A stretch of 64,000 nt of DNA from a virus. The position numbers and the translations under genes are program-made. Below the pieces are notes generated by a model. The model saw nothing but the letters and a program-made list of their open reading frames with translations. It did not search any database and was not told where the DNA came from. Of this stretch, positions 7,248 to 15,294 are shown piece after piece. The DNA is taken from positions 1-64,000 of the IMG/VR virus record IMGVR_UViG_3300025438_000007; one strand, written 5' to 3'. Each line of letters begins with the position of its first letter. Within the stretch, counting starts at the first letter, position 1.

Positions 7248-7614
7248 CTAGGTCATCTTTGGTTCTGACGCTTTTGATTATCTCGTCTAAGGTCCCAGTA
7301 AATATTTCGTTTATTTTTTTCTTAGCAACAAACAAAGCTCCCTCTTCTCCATCGGTAGGATGAAGTAAATCTCGTTTCTGCTCTGCAATTTTTTGTTCTT
7401 TGCTGTATTTGTTGTGGAGTATTAGAGCAAGTATGCTAACGGCTATGATAATTGAAGAACCTAAAATCACTGGTTCGGAGGAAACCGCAATAAGCATTGC
7501 AAAAAATACAGATATGATAATCACCACCATCGCAACTAAAGATATTGACTTTACCATCTTTGTTTGCTCTGCATTAATTATCGCCCTAACATACTCTTCT
7601 AATCTATTTTTCAT
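7228..7614 (-). CDS. Two-helix membrane protein with cytoplasmic tail
   Basis: 128 residues; helices at about 22-42 and 48-65, then a charged helical tail. Start overlaps the stop of the PARG-like gene by four bases, and its end overlaps the next gene by 20 bp, so it is firmly in this operon. Not obviously part of the paralogous family. Function unknown. Confidence 0.55.
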   Translation of the reverse strand: MKNRLEEYVRAIINAEQTKMVKSISLVAMVVIIISVFFAMLIAVSSEPVILGSSIIIAVSILALILHNKYSKEQKIAEQKRDLLHPTDGEEGALFVAKKKINEIFTGTLDEIIKSVRTKDDLDERDSN

Positions 7615-8357
7615 GCCAGTATTGATTTAAAAACCTCATAATTACTTCCATGTGAGTTGTGGTCATTAATTATTGGAAACACCACTTCATCAAATAGCGT
7701 TGCGTAGCTTTCATCCATCAAAACCTCTTTAAACATTCTAGCCATGTCTTCAGGGTTATTTTTAAATACTCCACACCCCCAAGCTCCAAGTATCATACAC
7801 TTGACATCAAAGTTTTTTGCAGAAATAAGCATCGCTCTTATTTTCGCTTTTGTGATGGTTTCATATCCTGAAGGCTTTCCCTCGATGCAATCTACCCAAC
7901 TCTCAGCTAAGGGGTCGTAGTATGATTTGCTATTTAAGTTGATAGCGGGAACCGACACAACATCAGATGTTACCCACGGGATATTTTTATAGTGAAAATC
8001 TTTCACGAAAGTTACATCGTTGGAATAAAGGAATTCTCCTGACTGAAGAGGATACATTGGCTTCAGCATGGTTTTAAAGAGGTTTGAACAGCGAAACAAA
8101 GCTTCCTCTTGAGCCTGGGCTCCATTTTCAACTCCACCTCCAGGCTTTCTGTAGGAGGCCATGTTTAAGGCGCAGGAGCGTTTGTTGTTTTCTGAGGCCT
8201 CAATAATTGCTGATACGGTGTCTGTATTCTCAACTCTAATCACTGAGTTTTTTAAAACATCAAGACCAACAACTCTAGTTTCAGCTAGACATGGAACACC
8301 GTTAAACTGATTCTTTGTGTCTTTGTAAACCGATATTAGTTCTGAATTATTTTTCAC
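7611..8357 (-). CDS. PARG-like macrodomain protein (TIGR02452 type)
   Basis: 248 residues. Carries the poly(ADP-ribose) glycohydrolase signature: GGG at about 73-75 followed seven residues later by QEE (83-85), in ASYRKPGGGVENGAQAQEE. A later WGCGVFKNNPEDMA matches the phosphate-binding loop of bacterial-type PARG macrodomains. In this family the second glutamate is catalytic and ADP-ribose is released from modified protein. Embedded between membrane-protein genes with ATGA overlaps both sides. Relevant because two late proteins (55936-58149, 58732-60507) look like ADP-ribosyltransferases and an NAD pathway is encoded nearby. Target unknown. Confidence 0.85.
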   Translation of the reverse strand: MKNNSELISVYKDTKNQFNGVPCLAETRVVGLDVLKNSVIRVENTDTVSAIIEASENNKRSCALNMASYRKPGGGVENGAQAQEEALFRCSNLFKTMLKPMYPLQSGEFLYSNDVTFVKDFHYKNIPWVTSDVVSVPAINLNSKSYYDPLAESWVDCIEGKPSGYETITKAKIRAMLISAKNFDVKCMILGAWGCGVFKNNPEDMARMFKEVLMDESYATLFDEVVFPIINDHNSHGSNYEVFKSILA

Positions 8358-8827
8358 TTTACTTCAATTGTTTTCATTTCTCTTGAAATAAGAAGAATGT
8401 CTTCTGATTGTCGATACTCGAACTTATTGCCCCACCAATCTGCGCTGAAAAGCCCCCACACCTGAGGTTTGAATACTTGATAAACCATGCAAGAATCGTA
8501 ATCGCTGTTTTTCTGCACCATTCTTTCGTCAAAAAAATCTATAAACACTTCTGCTGATTTCCAGTTCGAATCATGTTTAAAGAAATAAGCTTGTTGAGAC
8601 TTGCTCCATTCCAGAGGGAGTTTTTCGACAAGTTCAAACTGTTGCGAATTATAATTCGCAACAGCACTCCAACGAGATGATAGTGCTACAAAAGTAAAAA
8701 GCGATGTTACAGCTAGTAACCAGCCAGCGATAATTATTATTTTTCTATTTGTAGAATTGAACCCAATTTTCATGCCGATAATCACACAAAAAGTAAGCAC
8801 TAATAAGGGTATAAAGATATCTATCAT
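8354..8827 (-). CDS. Two-helix membrane protein, paralogous family
   Basis: 157 residues: helices at about 3-22 and 30-50, then a soluble domain with WSKSQQAYFFKH and PQVWGLF and the end KTIEVK, all shared with its paralogues. First gene after the promoter at 8872-8900. Contains a perfect 24-bp palindrome at 8640-8663. Confidence 0.6.
   Translation of the reverse strand: MIDIFIPLLVLTFCVIIGMKIGFNSTNRKIIIIAGWLLAVTSLFTFVALSSRWSAVANYNSQQFELVEKLPLEWSKSQQAYFFKHDSNWKSAEVFIDFFDERMVQKNSDYDSCMVYQVFKPQVWGLFSADWWGNKFEYRQSEDILLISREMKTIEVK
8640..8663. repeat. Perfect 24-bp palindrome inside a gene
   Basis: TGTTGCGAATTA followed directly by its exact reverse complement, within the coding frame of 8354-8827. 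Confidence 0.9.
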
Positions 8828-8871
8828 TTTTATATTTTTAATTACGCTCTATGTTGATTGCGCATTCAATT

Positions 8872-8900
8872 AGTATACGTTTGATTGCTAAAAAGGTTTC
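8872..8900 (-). promoter_or_regulatory. Phage middle-type promoter
   Basis: GAAACCTTT, 12 bp, CGTATACT on the minus strand; its upstream box overlaps the stop of the preceding gene. Drives the operon 8827 to 5990, including the PARG-like gene. Confidence 0.75.
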
Positions 8901-9624
8901 AATAAATATCGTAAGACTCCCCTGGTTTTAAAGCTTTTAAAATCAATTCTTTTTCACTGCTTCTTCGAGCATTTAAGGTTAACTCAAGCAAGTCGTTTCC
9001 AGTTCCAGATTGAGCTGTTCTAGAGATGTATGTAATACGAAAGAGGTCATCATTTATCCCTACATAATCTCCTTGTTTTATTTTTCTGGATATTTCTTTA
9101 TCGCAATTGCAGCACGCCACTATTGGCAAACTGTCTGGACGCATGGAGAACTTAGTGATTTGAGCTTTTCCTTTGGATTCAAAAAAGTTTTCCTGGGGAG
9201 TGCTGTCGAGTGCTTCTTGAATCTTGTCTTGGGTGTCGCGCTCTCGACACTTTATCTCATGTGTTAAATGCTGGTAAGGTTTGTCATTTAAAAGAGCATC
9301 ATCAACCTGTTGTTCAGTTACTTCTTTCTGAGTGTTATTGTATTCGGTTTCAATATTTTTCTTTATTTGCATGGCTAAGTCTCCGCCTAATGAGCCTTTA
9401 ATTGATTTCAAAGTCACAGCGACAGCATCTGCCGCAGCTATTTCTACTCTTAAAGCGTTTCCGTTCTTAAAGACTGACTCAATCTCTCTTCGCACGCGTC
9501 TTCTAATCATTCCAATACAGTTGTGAACATGAGACGCATCCATATTTATAAGCTTAATAAGCGCCCCATCTGCGGTCTTCCAGGTGTGGTCTCGACCCTC
9601 ATCTGCTGTCTCTTTTTTGTTCAT
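8899..9624 (-). CDS. Conserved-type phage protein of unknown function
   Basis: 241 residues. The N-terminal HTWKTADGALIKLINMDASH followed by VHNCIGMIRRR resembles a short segment I know from many phage hypotheticals (W-x-T-x-DG... M-x2-H-hx-N-x-I-x-M). A CCNCDKEI motif and a C-terminal beta-rich part (KQGDYVGINDDLFRITYI) suggest a metal site plus a small barrel. No catalytic motif recognised. Confidence 0.6.
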   Translation of the reverse strand: MNKKETADEGRDHTWKTADGALIKLINMDASHVHNCIGMIRRRVRREIESVFKNGNALRVEIAAADAVAVTLKSIKGSLGGDLAMQIKKNIETEYNNTQKEVTEQQVDDALLNDKPYQHLTHEIKCRERDTQDKIQEALDSTPQENFFESKGKAQITKFSMRPDSLPIVACCNCDKEISRKIKQGDYVGINDDLFRITYISRTAQSGTGNDLLELTLNARRSSEKELILKALKPGESYDIY

Positions 9625-10101
9625 CTATTTTGGCGTTTTTACTTTATTCTTTTCTTTAAATTTAGAGTACGCATTCACTCCCATCTCAGTAGCTGCTTTT
9701 CCAACAGTGAAAGCTATGTCTGACTTTTCTTTGATGTCTTTAACTTTTTGGTAAGGTCGAGAGACCATCCAGAAACTAAACCATCCGTATGCCACAGCTA
9801 TGAAGAAAGCTAGTTTGATAACTCCCCAAGCAAGAGGGAACACAATCAACCCTTCCATGCCTATGACTGCCATGACGCTGCTGTAGACTCCGTAACCGAA
9901 CAACGCTGTCATGATTCCGAACACCCACATCCCTACTTTATAGGTTATACCGAGAACTCTGAATACTCCTCGAAGAAACCAGGAGATACCATTACCCACT
10001 GCTTTAAGAGTTTTTATTGAGAACAGAAATCTGAAGAAATCTTTTATTCCTCCCCAAATTGCTTTACCTGTTGACTTTTTGGGTTGTGAAGTGTTTGTCA
10101 T
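9625..10101 (-). CDS. Membrane protein of unknown function
   Basis: 158 residues from ATG 10101, one base after the stop of the preceding gene. Amphipathic Phe/Trp-rich N-terminal region, then hydrophobic segments at about 55-75, 80-100 and 105-125 (ALFGYGVYSSVMAVIG, FPLAWGVIKLAFF), and a basic C-terminus. No known family. Confidence 0.55.
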   Translation of the reverse strand: MTNTSQPKKSTGKAIWGGIKDFFRFLFSIKTLKAVGNGISWFLRGVFRVLGITYKVGMWVFGIMTALFGYGVYSSVMAVIGMEGLIVFPLAWGVIKLAFFIAVAYGWFSFWMVSRPYQKVKDIKEKSDIAFTVGKAATEMGVNAYSKFKEKNKVKTPK

Positions 10102-10102
10102 G

Positions 10103-10654
10103 TCAATGATTTTCGTTATCTGTGGAGTCTTTTCTTGCAATAAATCCTCCTGCAGGGTTTATATCCAGCATTATTTTGTCGTTAACGGCTTGAAGAGAGT
10201 CAATCAAGAAAATGTTTTGTCGCTTTTTTAAGACTATGTAGCTGTCTGTGCCCCAAGACATTTTTGCTCCTATTGTTTCATAGTGGTAGATAAACAATGT
10301 GTCGTCTTTTGCTACAAACTCGGAGGTTAGTTGGGAAACCTTAGTGTATGCTTCGTTTTTAAATACGTACAATTTGTTGTTTTCAGAGCGAAACTCCACA
10401 GGAAAAGTTTCTATCCGCATGATTGGGCGTTTTTTTATTTCAACCTTTTTTGAAGCTGAGTGTATGCACTCAGCTACGCCGACTATTCCTATTAAAAAGG
10501 AAACAACTGGTATAAACTTCCACATTGATTTAAACGAGGAAGGAAAAGGATTATCTGAAAAATAAATAATAGCTCCCACTATTATTAGAATAGTGGATAT
10601 AATCAAAACAGCAGGGCCGTATAGAATTTCTTCTGTTATTTTTTCGAGTATCAT
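10103..10654 (-). CDS. Two-helix membrane protein, paralogous family
   Basis: 183 residues: helices at about 12-31 and 46-66, then a beta-rich soluble domain (FRSENNKLYVFKNEAYTKV). Start overlaps the upstream paralogue's stop (ATGA). Lies between the paralogue at 10651-11112 and a further membrane protein. Contains a GCTGAGTG/CACTCAGC hairpin at about 10455-10474. Confidence 0.55.
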   Translation of the reverse strand: MILEKITEEILYGPAVLIISTILIIVGAIIYFSDNPFPSSFKSMWKFIPVVSFLIGIVGVAECIHSASKKVEIKKRPIMRIETFPVEFRSENNKLYVFKNEAYTKVSQLTSEFVAKDDTLFIYHYETIGAKMSWGTDSYIVLKKRQNIFLIDSLQAVNDKIMLDINPAGGFIARKDSTDNENH

Positions 10655-11112
10655 TTTATTTCTACTTTTATTGATTGGTTGATTCTTGCATCTGCTCCAT
10701 GAACAAAGTGAGTTTTGGGCTCATTAGATAAAATTAATCCCCACTGACTTATGTAAGTTTTTTCATAGACACTGACATATGGAATGTCTTTGATTCTGTC
10801 TTTTGAGATGTAGTCTCCAACCTGCTCAGGGCAGGCGTCTCTAAGCCTGATGGGTTGACCTAAATGGTTGATGTAGTATTCCGAATCTGCTTGATTCCAT
10901 GTAATTTTAAGTTCTCCGCTTAGTTTATATCTGGCGCTGGACTCTAGCATTGGGTGCACAAATATGCTCATCAGGCCCAGTAATAATATTGAGCCCAAAG
11001 ATACAACCGCACAAATAATTGATTTCTTCTTAGATTTATCTTCAAAAAAAGAATAAATCAAGGAAGATAATAGAATCATAATAAGCAGGACAAATGGGAT
11101 GTAATAATTCAT
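10651..11112 (-). CDS. Two-helix membrane protein, paralogous family (reference copy)
   Basis: 153 residues: helices at about 4-22 and 32-52; soluble part with ITWNQADSEYYINHLG, a C-P-E-Q-V-G-D-Y segment, SQWGLIL and the end SIKVEIK. Its intact middle region is what shows that 6755-7247 is frameshifted. First gene after the promoter at 11129-11157. Function unknown. Confidence 0.6.
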   Translation of the reverse strand: MNYYIPFVLLIMILLSSLIYSFFEDKSKKKSIICAVVSLGSILLLGLMSIFVHPMLESSARYKLSGELKITWNQADSEYYINHLGQPIRLRDACPEQVGDYISKDRIKDIPYVSVYEKTYISQWGLILSNEPKTHFVHGADARINQSIKVEIK

Positions 11113-11128
11113 TCTAGGTTTTTATAAC

Positions 11129-11157
11129 AATATACGGTGATAAACGAAAAAAGTTTC
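11129..11157 (-). promoter_or_regulatory. Phage middle-type promoter
   Basis: GAAACTTTT, 12 bp, CGTATATT on the minus strand, about 16 bp before the ATG at 11112. Drives 11112 down to 8899. Confidence 0.8.
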
Positions 11158-11176
11158 TTCGCTTGAGTGTATGCTT

Positions 11177-11473
11177 TTATGAGAATTTAAAGTTGGCGAA
11201 ATTGCCCACATCTGTCAGGATGCGTAAATTCATAGGTTTTCCGCAGATGTCGTAGAAGACTGCTGCCCCATAACTTTTTCCGTCTTTGTACTGGCGTTCC
11301 TCTAAGAGTCTGCCATTTGAAAAAGTTTGCACGGTTCCGTGAAATTTACCGTGGTCATTCATTGGGATTTTAGCCCTTATTTGGTCTCCAACAGAGTCCC
11401 ACTCGTTTTCGGTGGTGCTATATTGGTTTGGCATAACATTGATAATCGGGAATGCGTTTTTTTTAAATATCAT
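11177..11473 (-). CDS. Small protein with MORN-like repeat
   Basis: 98 residues from ATG 11473, which overlaps the upstream stop (ATGA). NDHGKFHGTVQTFSNGRLLE then YKDGKSYGAAVFYD has the spacing of MORN repeats (G-x2-x-G-x-x-x-x-[YF]-x-x-G). Such repeats usually bind membranes or proteins; two units are too few to predict a role. Confidence 0.5.
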   Translation of the reverse strand: MIFKKNAFPIINVMPNQYSTTENEWDSVGDQIRAKIPMNDHGKFHGTVQTFSNGRLLEERQYKDGKSYGAAVFYDICGKPMNLRILTDVGNFANFKFS

Positions 11474-11736
11474 CGGAGGCGAATTAGATGCCAAAGCGGT
11501 ATGAAAACTAAGGGCCAAACGACTACACCGCCCACGGCTATTGTGGATGATATAACTATTTTTAGAAGAATTTCTCCGTCTGGGGTTTCTGAGTGCACTC
11601 TAGCACTTTTTTTTATAATGTCCTGGACTGATAGGTACTTTTCAGGCTTGTTCTTGCTCATTCTGTCGAAGAACTTAAAAAAAACAAAACTAACAACCAC
11701 TCCAACAATCAACCATAAAAGCAATGGCTTAATCAA
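11470..11736 (-). CDS. Small membrane protein
   Basis: 88 residues: an N-terminal helix (PLLLWLIVGVVVSFVFFKFF), a charged middle, then a second hydrophobic segment near the C-terminus (IAVGGVVVWPLVFIPLW). Coupled to both neighbours by four-base overlaps. Function unknown. Confidence 0.55.
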   Translation of the reverse strand: MIKPLLLWLIVGVVVSFVFFKFFDRMSKNKPEKYLSVQDIIKKSARVHSETPDGEILLKIVISSTIAVGGVVVWPLVFIPLWHLIRLR

Positions 11737-12098
11737 TTGGGTTCATCATCTTTGTTGTAAGCATTTTTCTCGCCAGTATACTTACCATCTTCGTCAGTAA
11801 ACTTTTTAAAAATCTCACTAAATTCTCTAGAAATTCCTCTTGCTCCTTTTTCAGTGTATTTCTTGCTGTCTTTCAAGATATCTCCGATTTTGTCTCCAGC
11901 TTTAACTGCAACTCTACCCAGTCTTCGTGCGGCCACCCCACCCATCTGATTGTTACACCAGTCTGTGATATCGACTTTGGCATCATCGGATGTGTTTTCA
12001 AATATGGATTTAATAATTCCAATTCTAGTCTCTTCGGGCATATCAGAAGTCATTTTAGAAATGATTTCTATTTTTGCTTTTTTCTCTTGTGAATCCAT
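11733..12098 (-). CDS. Unknown soluble protein
   Basis: 121 residues, mostly helical and charged (MDSQEKKAKIEIISKMTSD; C-terminal KNAYNKDDEPN). No known domain. First gene after the promoter at 12116-12144. Confidence 0.5.
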   Translation of the reverse strand: MDSQEKKAKIEIISKMTSDMPEETRIGIIKSIFENTSDDAKVDITDWCNNQMGGVAARRLGRVAVKAGDKIGDILKDSKKYTEKGARGISREFSEIFKKFTDEDGKYTGEKNAYNKDDEPN

Positions 12099-12115
12099 TT
12101 AGGCTCTTTTTTGAG

Positions 12116-12144
12116 AATATACGTAGAATTTAGCTTTTTGTTTC
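12116..12144 (-). promoter_or_regulatory. Phage middle-type promoter
   Basis: GAAACAAAA, 12 bp, CGTATATT on the minus strand. The upstream box lies inside the 3' end of the DUF1653 gene. Drives 12098 to 11177. Confidence 0.65.
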
Positions 12145-12423
12145 GCTTAAAGTAAATTTCTTTTCAAAGTCTTTTTTGTCTCTCGTGTATAATTCTCCAT
12201 CCTTCAAAGACTTATAGTTAACACACTTTTGCCACGCGCCGCATTCTGGGTTTTTCATTTTGCCTTCAGATATTACCTCATAGGAGTTGCCTTTGTAGTG
12301 TCTAATTTCAGGCTTCACTTCAGGACTTAACATCTCCATTACCGCATCTATTGCATCGTAAAGATTTGTCTGCTCATTAACCGCTGTTGTAATTCTAGAG
12401 GCTGTGTCACGTATTGATTCCAT
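12130..12423 (-). CDS. DUF1653-like protein
   Basis: 97 residues from ATG 12423 (MESIRDTASRITTAV). The C-terminal 55 residues (RHYKGNSYEVISEG, then KCVNYKSL and LYTRDKKDFEKKF) match the DUF1653 pattern: an R-H-Y-K-G start, a beta hairpin, Y-x-S/A-L and an R-P/D-x-x-x-F end. The helical N-terminus is extra. DUF1653 proteins are small beta folds of unknown function. A longer start at 12474 would run through the promoter. Confidence 0.7.
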   Translation of the reverse strand: MESIRDTASRITTAVNEQTNLYDAIDAVMEMLSPEVKPEIRHYKGNSYEVISEGKMKNPECGAWQKCVNYKSLKDGELYTRDKKDFEKKFTLSETKS

Positions 12424-12445
12424 TAATATATAAGTTGGTACGCTG

Positions 12446-12476
12446 CAAAAATAGTTATTATAAGTTTTAATCAAAA
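12446..12476 (-). promoter_or_regulatory. Host-type (TAnnTTTG) promoter
   Basis: TATTTTTG (-7) with TTG 18 bp upstream on the minus strand, fitting the Bacteroidota primary sigma pattern. It serves the DUF1653 gene, about 22 bp upstream of its ATG, divergent from the adenylate kinase promoter. Confidence 0.5.
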
Positions 12477-12495
12477 CTATAATTGCTTATCTTTG
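12464..12495 (+). promoter_or_regulatory. Host-type (TAnnTTTG) promoter for the kinase-DHFR operon
   Basis: TATCTTTG at 12488-12495 matches the Bacteroidota -7 box; the -33 region is only T-rich (TTTT near 12465). It precedes the only plus-strand metabolic operon, 12590-13767. Confidence 0.45.
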
Positions 12496-12589
12496 TTGAT
12501 GGAGTGAAGATATAGATATTTGGAGCTATTTGCGAAACGTGCAAGCAAGAGACACGGAGAGGATAGATTTACTTTTAAAAAATAAAAAA

Positions 12590-13156
12590 ATGCAAAATAT
12601 TATATTATTAGGGATGCCAGGCTCAGGAAAAGGAACAATGGGTAAGATGCTTGTTGAAGAGTTTGGGTTTATACATTTATCTACTGGAGACCTAATTAGA
12701 GCTGAGCAGGAAAAGAAAAGCAAAATAGGTCTACTGGCTGACAGACTAATCGACCAGGGAAATTTTCTTCCAGACCAAGTTGTTATTCAAATGTTCCAGA
12801 AGTTTATTTATGACAACCCAACAAGTATAGGGTATGTTTTTGATGGGTACCCAAGAACAAAAGACCAGGCCAAGAATCTTCACGCGTTTCTACTGAAATC
12901 TAAAATGCCTTTGACTGCTGCTGTGTACTTAGAATTAGAGAAAATGGAGGCGGTAGAGCGAATTTTAAAGCGAGCAAAGATAGAAGGCCGAAAAGACGAT
13001 AAGAAGCCTGTTATTGAAAATCGAGTTGAATTATATAAAAAAATGACTTTGCCTTTAGTGAAGTTTTTTGACGACATGAAAAAGCTCGTTCGAGTTGATT
13101 CAAGCGGGACGGCTGCTGAACATTACATAAAGCTTAAAACTGCGTTGGGAATATGA
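12590..13156 (+). CDS. adk: Adenylate kinase-like nucleoside monophosphate kinase
   Basis: 188 residues from ATG 12590. Walker A GMPGSGKGT near the N-terminus, LSTGDLIR for NMP binding, and FDGYPRTKDQAKNL all match adenylate kinases; the LID is the short type (RAKIEGRKDDKKP). It interconverts ATP/AMP/ADP, or possibly UMP/CMP in the short-LID group. The TTG at 12530 is an alternative start, but the extra 20 residues are not kinase-like. Overlaps the DHFR gene by four bases. Such a gene fits demand for NTPs and for AMP removal during NAD synthesis. Confidence 0.9.
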   Translation: MQNIILLGMPGSGKGTMGKMLVEEFGFIHLSTGDLIRAEQEKKSKIGLLADRLIDQGNFLPDQVVIQMFQKFIYDNPTSIGYVFDGYPRTKDQAKNLHAFLLKSKMPLTAAVYLELEKMEAVERILKRAKIEGRKDDKKPVIENRVELYKKMTLPLVKFFDDMKKLVRVDSSGTAAEHYIKLKTALGI

Positions 13157-13767
13157 AAAGAACATGCTCAATGATAATGGCTTGCGGCTATAATGGCGAG
13201 CTTGGGTTTTTAAACGATTTACTTTGGGAGCTTCCAAGAGATATGAAGCACTTTGTTAAGACCACAAGAGGGGCAAATGTGTTCATGGGCAGAAAGACAT
13301 ACGAAAGTCTGCCAAAAGAGCTTGCAGCGCTTCCTGGTAGGTCTAATTTTGTTATCTCATCTAATCCTGGCAAAGTAAAACAGGAGTATGATTCAAGAGC
13401 ATTAGAAAATATTGCTCAGCTAAAAAGCGAGCAGAGTCAAAAAGTTAAGCATTTATTTAATGCAGAGCGTTCTTTAGAAAGAGCGATTACAAAAGCTGTC
13501 TCAGAAGCAGATAACCCTGATTATTTCGACAAGAAAAACATTATCATTGGAGGAGGAAGTGTTTATGAGTACGCTCTAAGCAAGAGTCTTGTAAAAACTA
13601 TACACAGGACTGTCGTCCATGATAGCTTTCATAAGGCAGATGTAAGGCTGTTAAACATGAACTTGGAAGACTATGGGTTTGTAATAGCTAAAAGCCAGCA
13701 CTTCGCACCAGACGACGAAAATAAAATTGGAATGAGCATTGAGGAATGGATTCACAGCTCTCTATAA
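13153..13767 (+). CDS. folA: Dihydrofolate reductase
   Basis: 204 residues, longer than the usual 160. SMIMACGYNGELGFLNDLLWELPRDMKHF carries the N-terminal DHFR pattern (substrate loop, LLWELPRDM for L-P-x-D-x-x-x-F), FMGRKTYESLP is the NADPH-binding motif, and IIIGGGSVYEYAL the second glycine motif. Residues about 75-115 hold an insertion of charged helices (QLKSEQSQKVKH). It regenerates tetrahydrofolate consumed by the thymidylate synthase at 35623-36750. ATG overlaps the kinase stop. Confidence 0.93.
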   Translation: MKRTCSMIMACGYNGELGFLNDLLWELPRDMKHFVKTTRGANVFMGRKTYESLPKELAALPGRSNFVISSNPGKVKQEYDSRALENIAQLKSEQSQKVKHLFNAERSLERAITKAVSEADNPDYFDKKNIIIGGGSVYEYALSKSLVKTIHRTVVHDSFHKADVRLLNMNLEDYGFVIAKSQHFAPDDENKIGMSIEEWIHSSL

Positions 13768-13888
13768 TAATGTAATATCAATACATTGAGTGTGAACGTT
13801 GGAGACATAAGAAGCACTGACTTATTCAGTGATTTAGACATCCCGTTGATAAGTGAGCAAAATCTGCTTAGGAAGCATAAAAAAGGTT

Positions 13889-14347
13889 TTACGCTAATTT
13901 TTCAAGCTCTTCGTATACGGTTTTTATTTCAGACATTGCATGTGGAAGTCGAGACTCAACGCTTGCAAGTTGAGCCTTATCGACTTCATCCAAAGTCTCT
14001 TCTTTCGCTTTATACTCAAAAAATGCCTTGATTATAGAAAAAGGCATTCTAAGTCGCTCTATAGGATTGAATCCAGCTTGGTTTTCATAATATTTAAGAA
14101 GCTCTCTAATGAATCCAGGGCTCCATTTTGAGTCTTCTTCTGAGAACTGGTAGGCACTATCATAGACCTTCTTCAGCTTGCTTACTATTGATTCCAATTG
14201 CTCATCGTTGCTTGATTTTTGGATGGCTGATGCTGTTTCTATTTTCTCCTCTTTTGTGAGGTGATATTCTGTATATATATCAAGAGTTGCTGCCATTTGC
14301 TTGTTTGATAATAACAGTGCTTGAATTATTTCTTTTGGATTTTCCAT
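13889..14347 (-). CDS. Unknown helical protein, end of a possible lysis-related operon
   Basis: 152 residues, all-helical and charged (MENPKEIIQALLLSNKQMAA), no signal or membrane segment. Directly follows the membrane-anchored protein at 14348-14845, with no gap. The 13768-13888 stretch between it and the convergent DHFR gene holds no convincing gene. Confidence 0.55.
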   Translation of the reverse strand: MENPKEIIQALLLSNKQMAATLDIYTEYHLTKEEKIETASAIQKSSNDEQLESIVSKLKKVYDSAYQFSEEDSKWSPGFIRELLKYYENQAGFNPIERLRMPFSIIKAFFEYKAKEETLDEVDKAQLASVESRLPHAMSEIKTVYEELEKLA

Positions 14348-14845
14348 TTATCTTAATAATAACAGGATTAAAAGTACTCCTCCTCCAATTATGGCGGACC
14401 ACTTCATAAATTTTTGCCTTCTAATTTCTTTTTTTTGCAAAGTTATCATAGAGTCTTTGGTGTCCATTAATCCTTGATTATTGTTGGCCCGTTCCAGCTC
14501 TGCTTCATAGCTTAGCATTGCAGCTTCATAATTTTGAATCAACCTGAGGTTGGTAGCTTCTAACTCGCTTACTGTTCTGACGTTTAAAGAATCAGTTTCT
14601 TCAAGCTCTCTAATAGTGATTAGCGCTGTTGAGTCTATAGCAGCGGAGCTTGATATCCCTATTAATTGATTATACGTTAGCACATATGCTGTCTTGTTAA
14701 ACAGGACGACTTTATAGGGAAACGACTCAGAAGGGTCAATGTGAATTGTTACTGGTATTTTACCATTCACAAGTGTGTCTAAGGTGTATTGTGACTTAGC
14801 CGTGAAGCTTAGTAGCACAACAACTATCATAATTATCTGTTTCAT
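14348..14845 (-). CDS. Periplasmic coiled-coil protein with C-terminal anchor, spanin-like layout
   Basis: 165 residues: Sec signal peptide (MKQIIMIVVVLLSFTAKSQ), a small beta domain, a coiled coil at about 80-145 and a C-terminal membrane helix (WSAIIGGGVLLILLLL). Signal, coiled coil and anchor together span the periplasm, as envelope-disrupting spanins do, but there is no lipobox Cys, so this is a guess. Overlaps the upstream gene by four bases. Confidence 0.55.
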   Translation of the reverse strand: MKQIIMIVVVLLSFTAKSQYTLDTLVNGKIPVTIHIDPSESFPYKVVLFNKTAYVLTYNQLIGISSSAAIDSTALITIRELEETDSLNVRTVSELEATNLRLIQNYEAAMLSYEAELERANNNQGLMDTKDSMITLQKKEIRRQKFMKWSAIIGGGVLLILLLLR

Positions 14846-15273
14846 TCTTTTATTCCTCTTGACTTAAGAAAATTTCTCACCCAATCCAGGAGCTCATCTT
14901 CTCCCATGTCTTCGAATTGTTCGTCTATGGCTCTCATTTCCTCTTTGAGTTCTTCTACTTTTTTACGACGCTCGTATGTCTGTTTTTTAAGTTTACCAAT
15001 CTCCTCTATATTTGCAATGATTTCAGCATTATTGTTTTCGATGATACCCATATAGTTTGCAATTTTTGACTCAAGCTCTTTGTTGGCATCTTCCACTTCT
15101 CTCATTTCTGTTTTGTGCTGTTTCTTTAGAAGACTCAGCTCCAAAGCATTCGAACCTGGTTTGCTTGTGTTGAAAAGCAAAAACGCTCCAACCATAACCA
15201 CCAGGAGTAGAATCAAGATTGTCTTGAGGTCTATTCCCTTTAGGAATGCTTTTAAAAAATCAAATGCTGTCAT
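14842..15273 (-). CDS. Inner-membrane coiled-coil protein, i-spanin-like
   Basis: 143 residues: one N-terminal helix (TILILLLVVMVGAFLLF) then a long coiled coil (about 45-120: KKQHKTEMREVEDANKELES) facing the periplasm or cytoplasm. This is the layout of Rz-type inner-membrane spanins; pairing with the next gene would make a two-part unit. No sequence signature proves it. Confidence 0.5.
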   Translation of the reverse strand: MTAFDFLKAFLKGIDLKTILILLLVVMVGAFLLFNTSKPGSNALELSLLKKQHKTEMREVEDANKELESKIANYMGIIENNNAEIIANIEEIGKLKKQTYERRKKVEELKEEMRAIDEQFEDMGEDELLDWVRNFLKSRGIKE

Positions 15274-15294
15274 CGTGTTAAAATAAAAAGGTTA

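Noticed and set aside
13905-13925. CGTATACG sequence resembling the promoter box
   Set aside because: It lies in coding sequence and has no matching upstream box.
13786-14031. Plus-strand frame after DHFR starting TTG
   Set aside because: No ATG, no similarity, and it runs across the end of the convergent gene 13889-14347.
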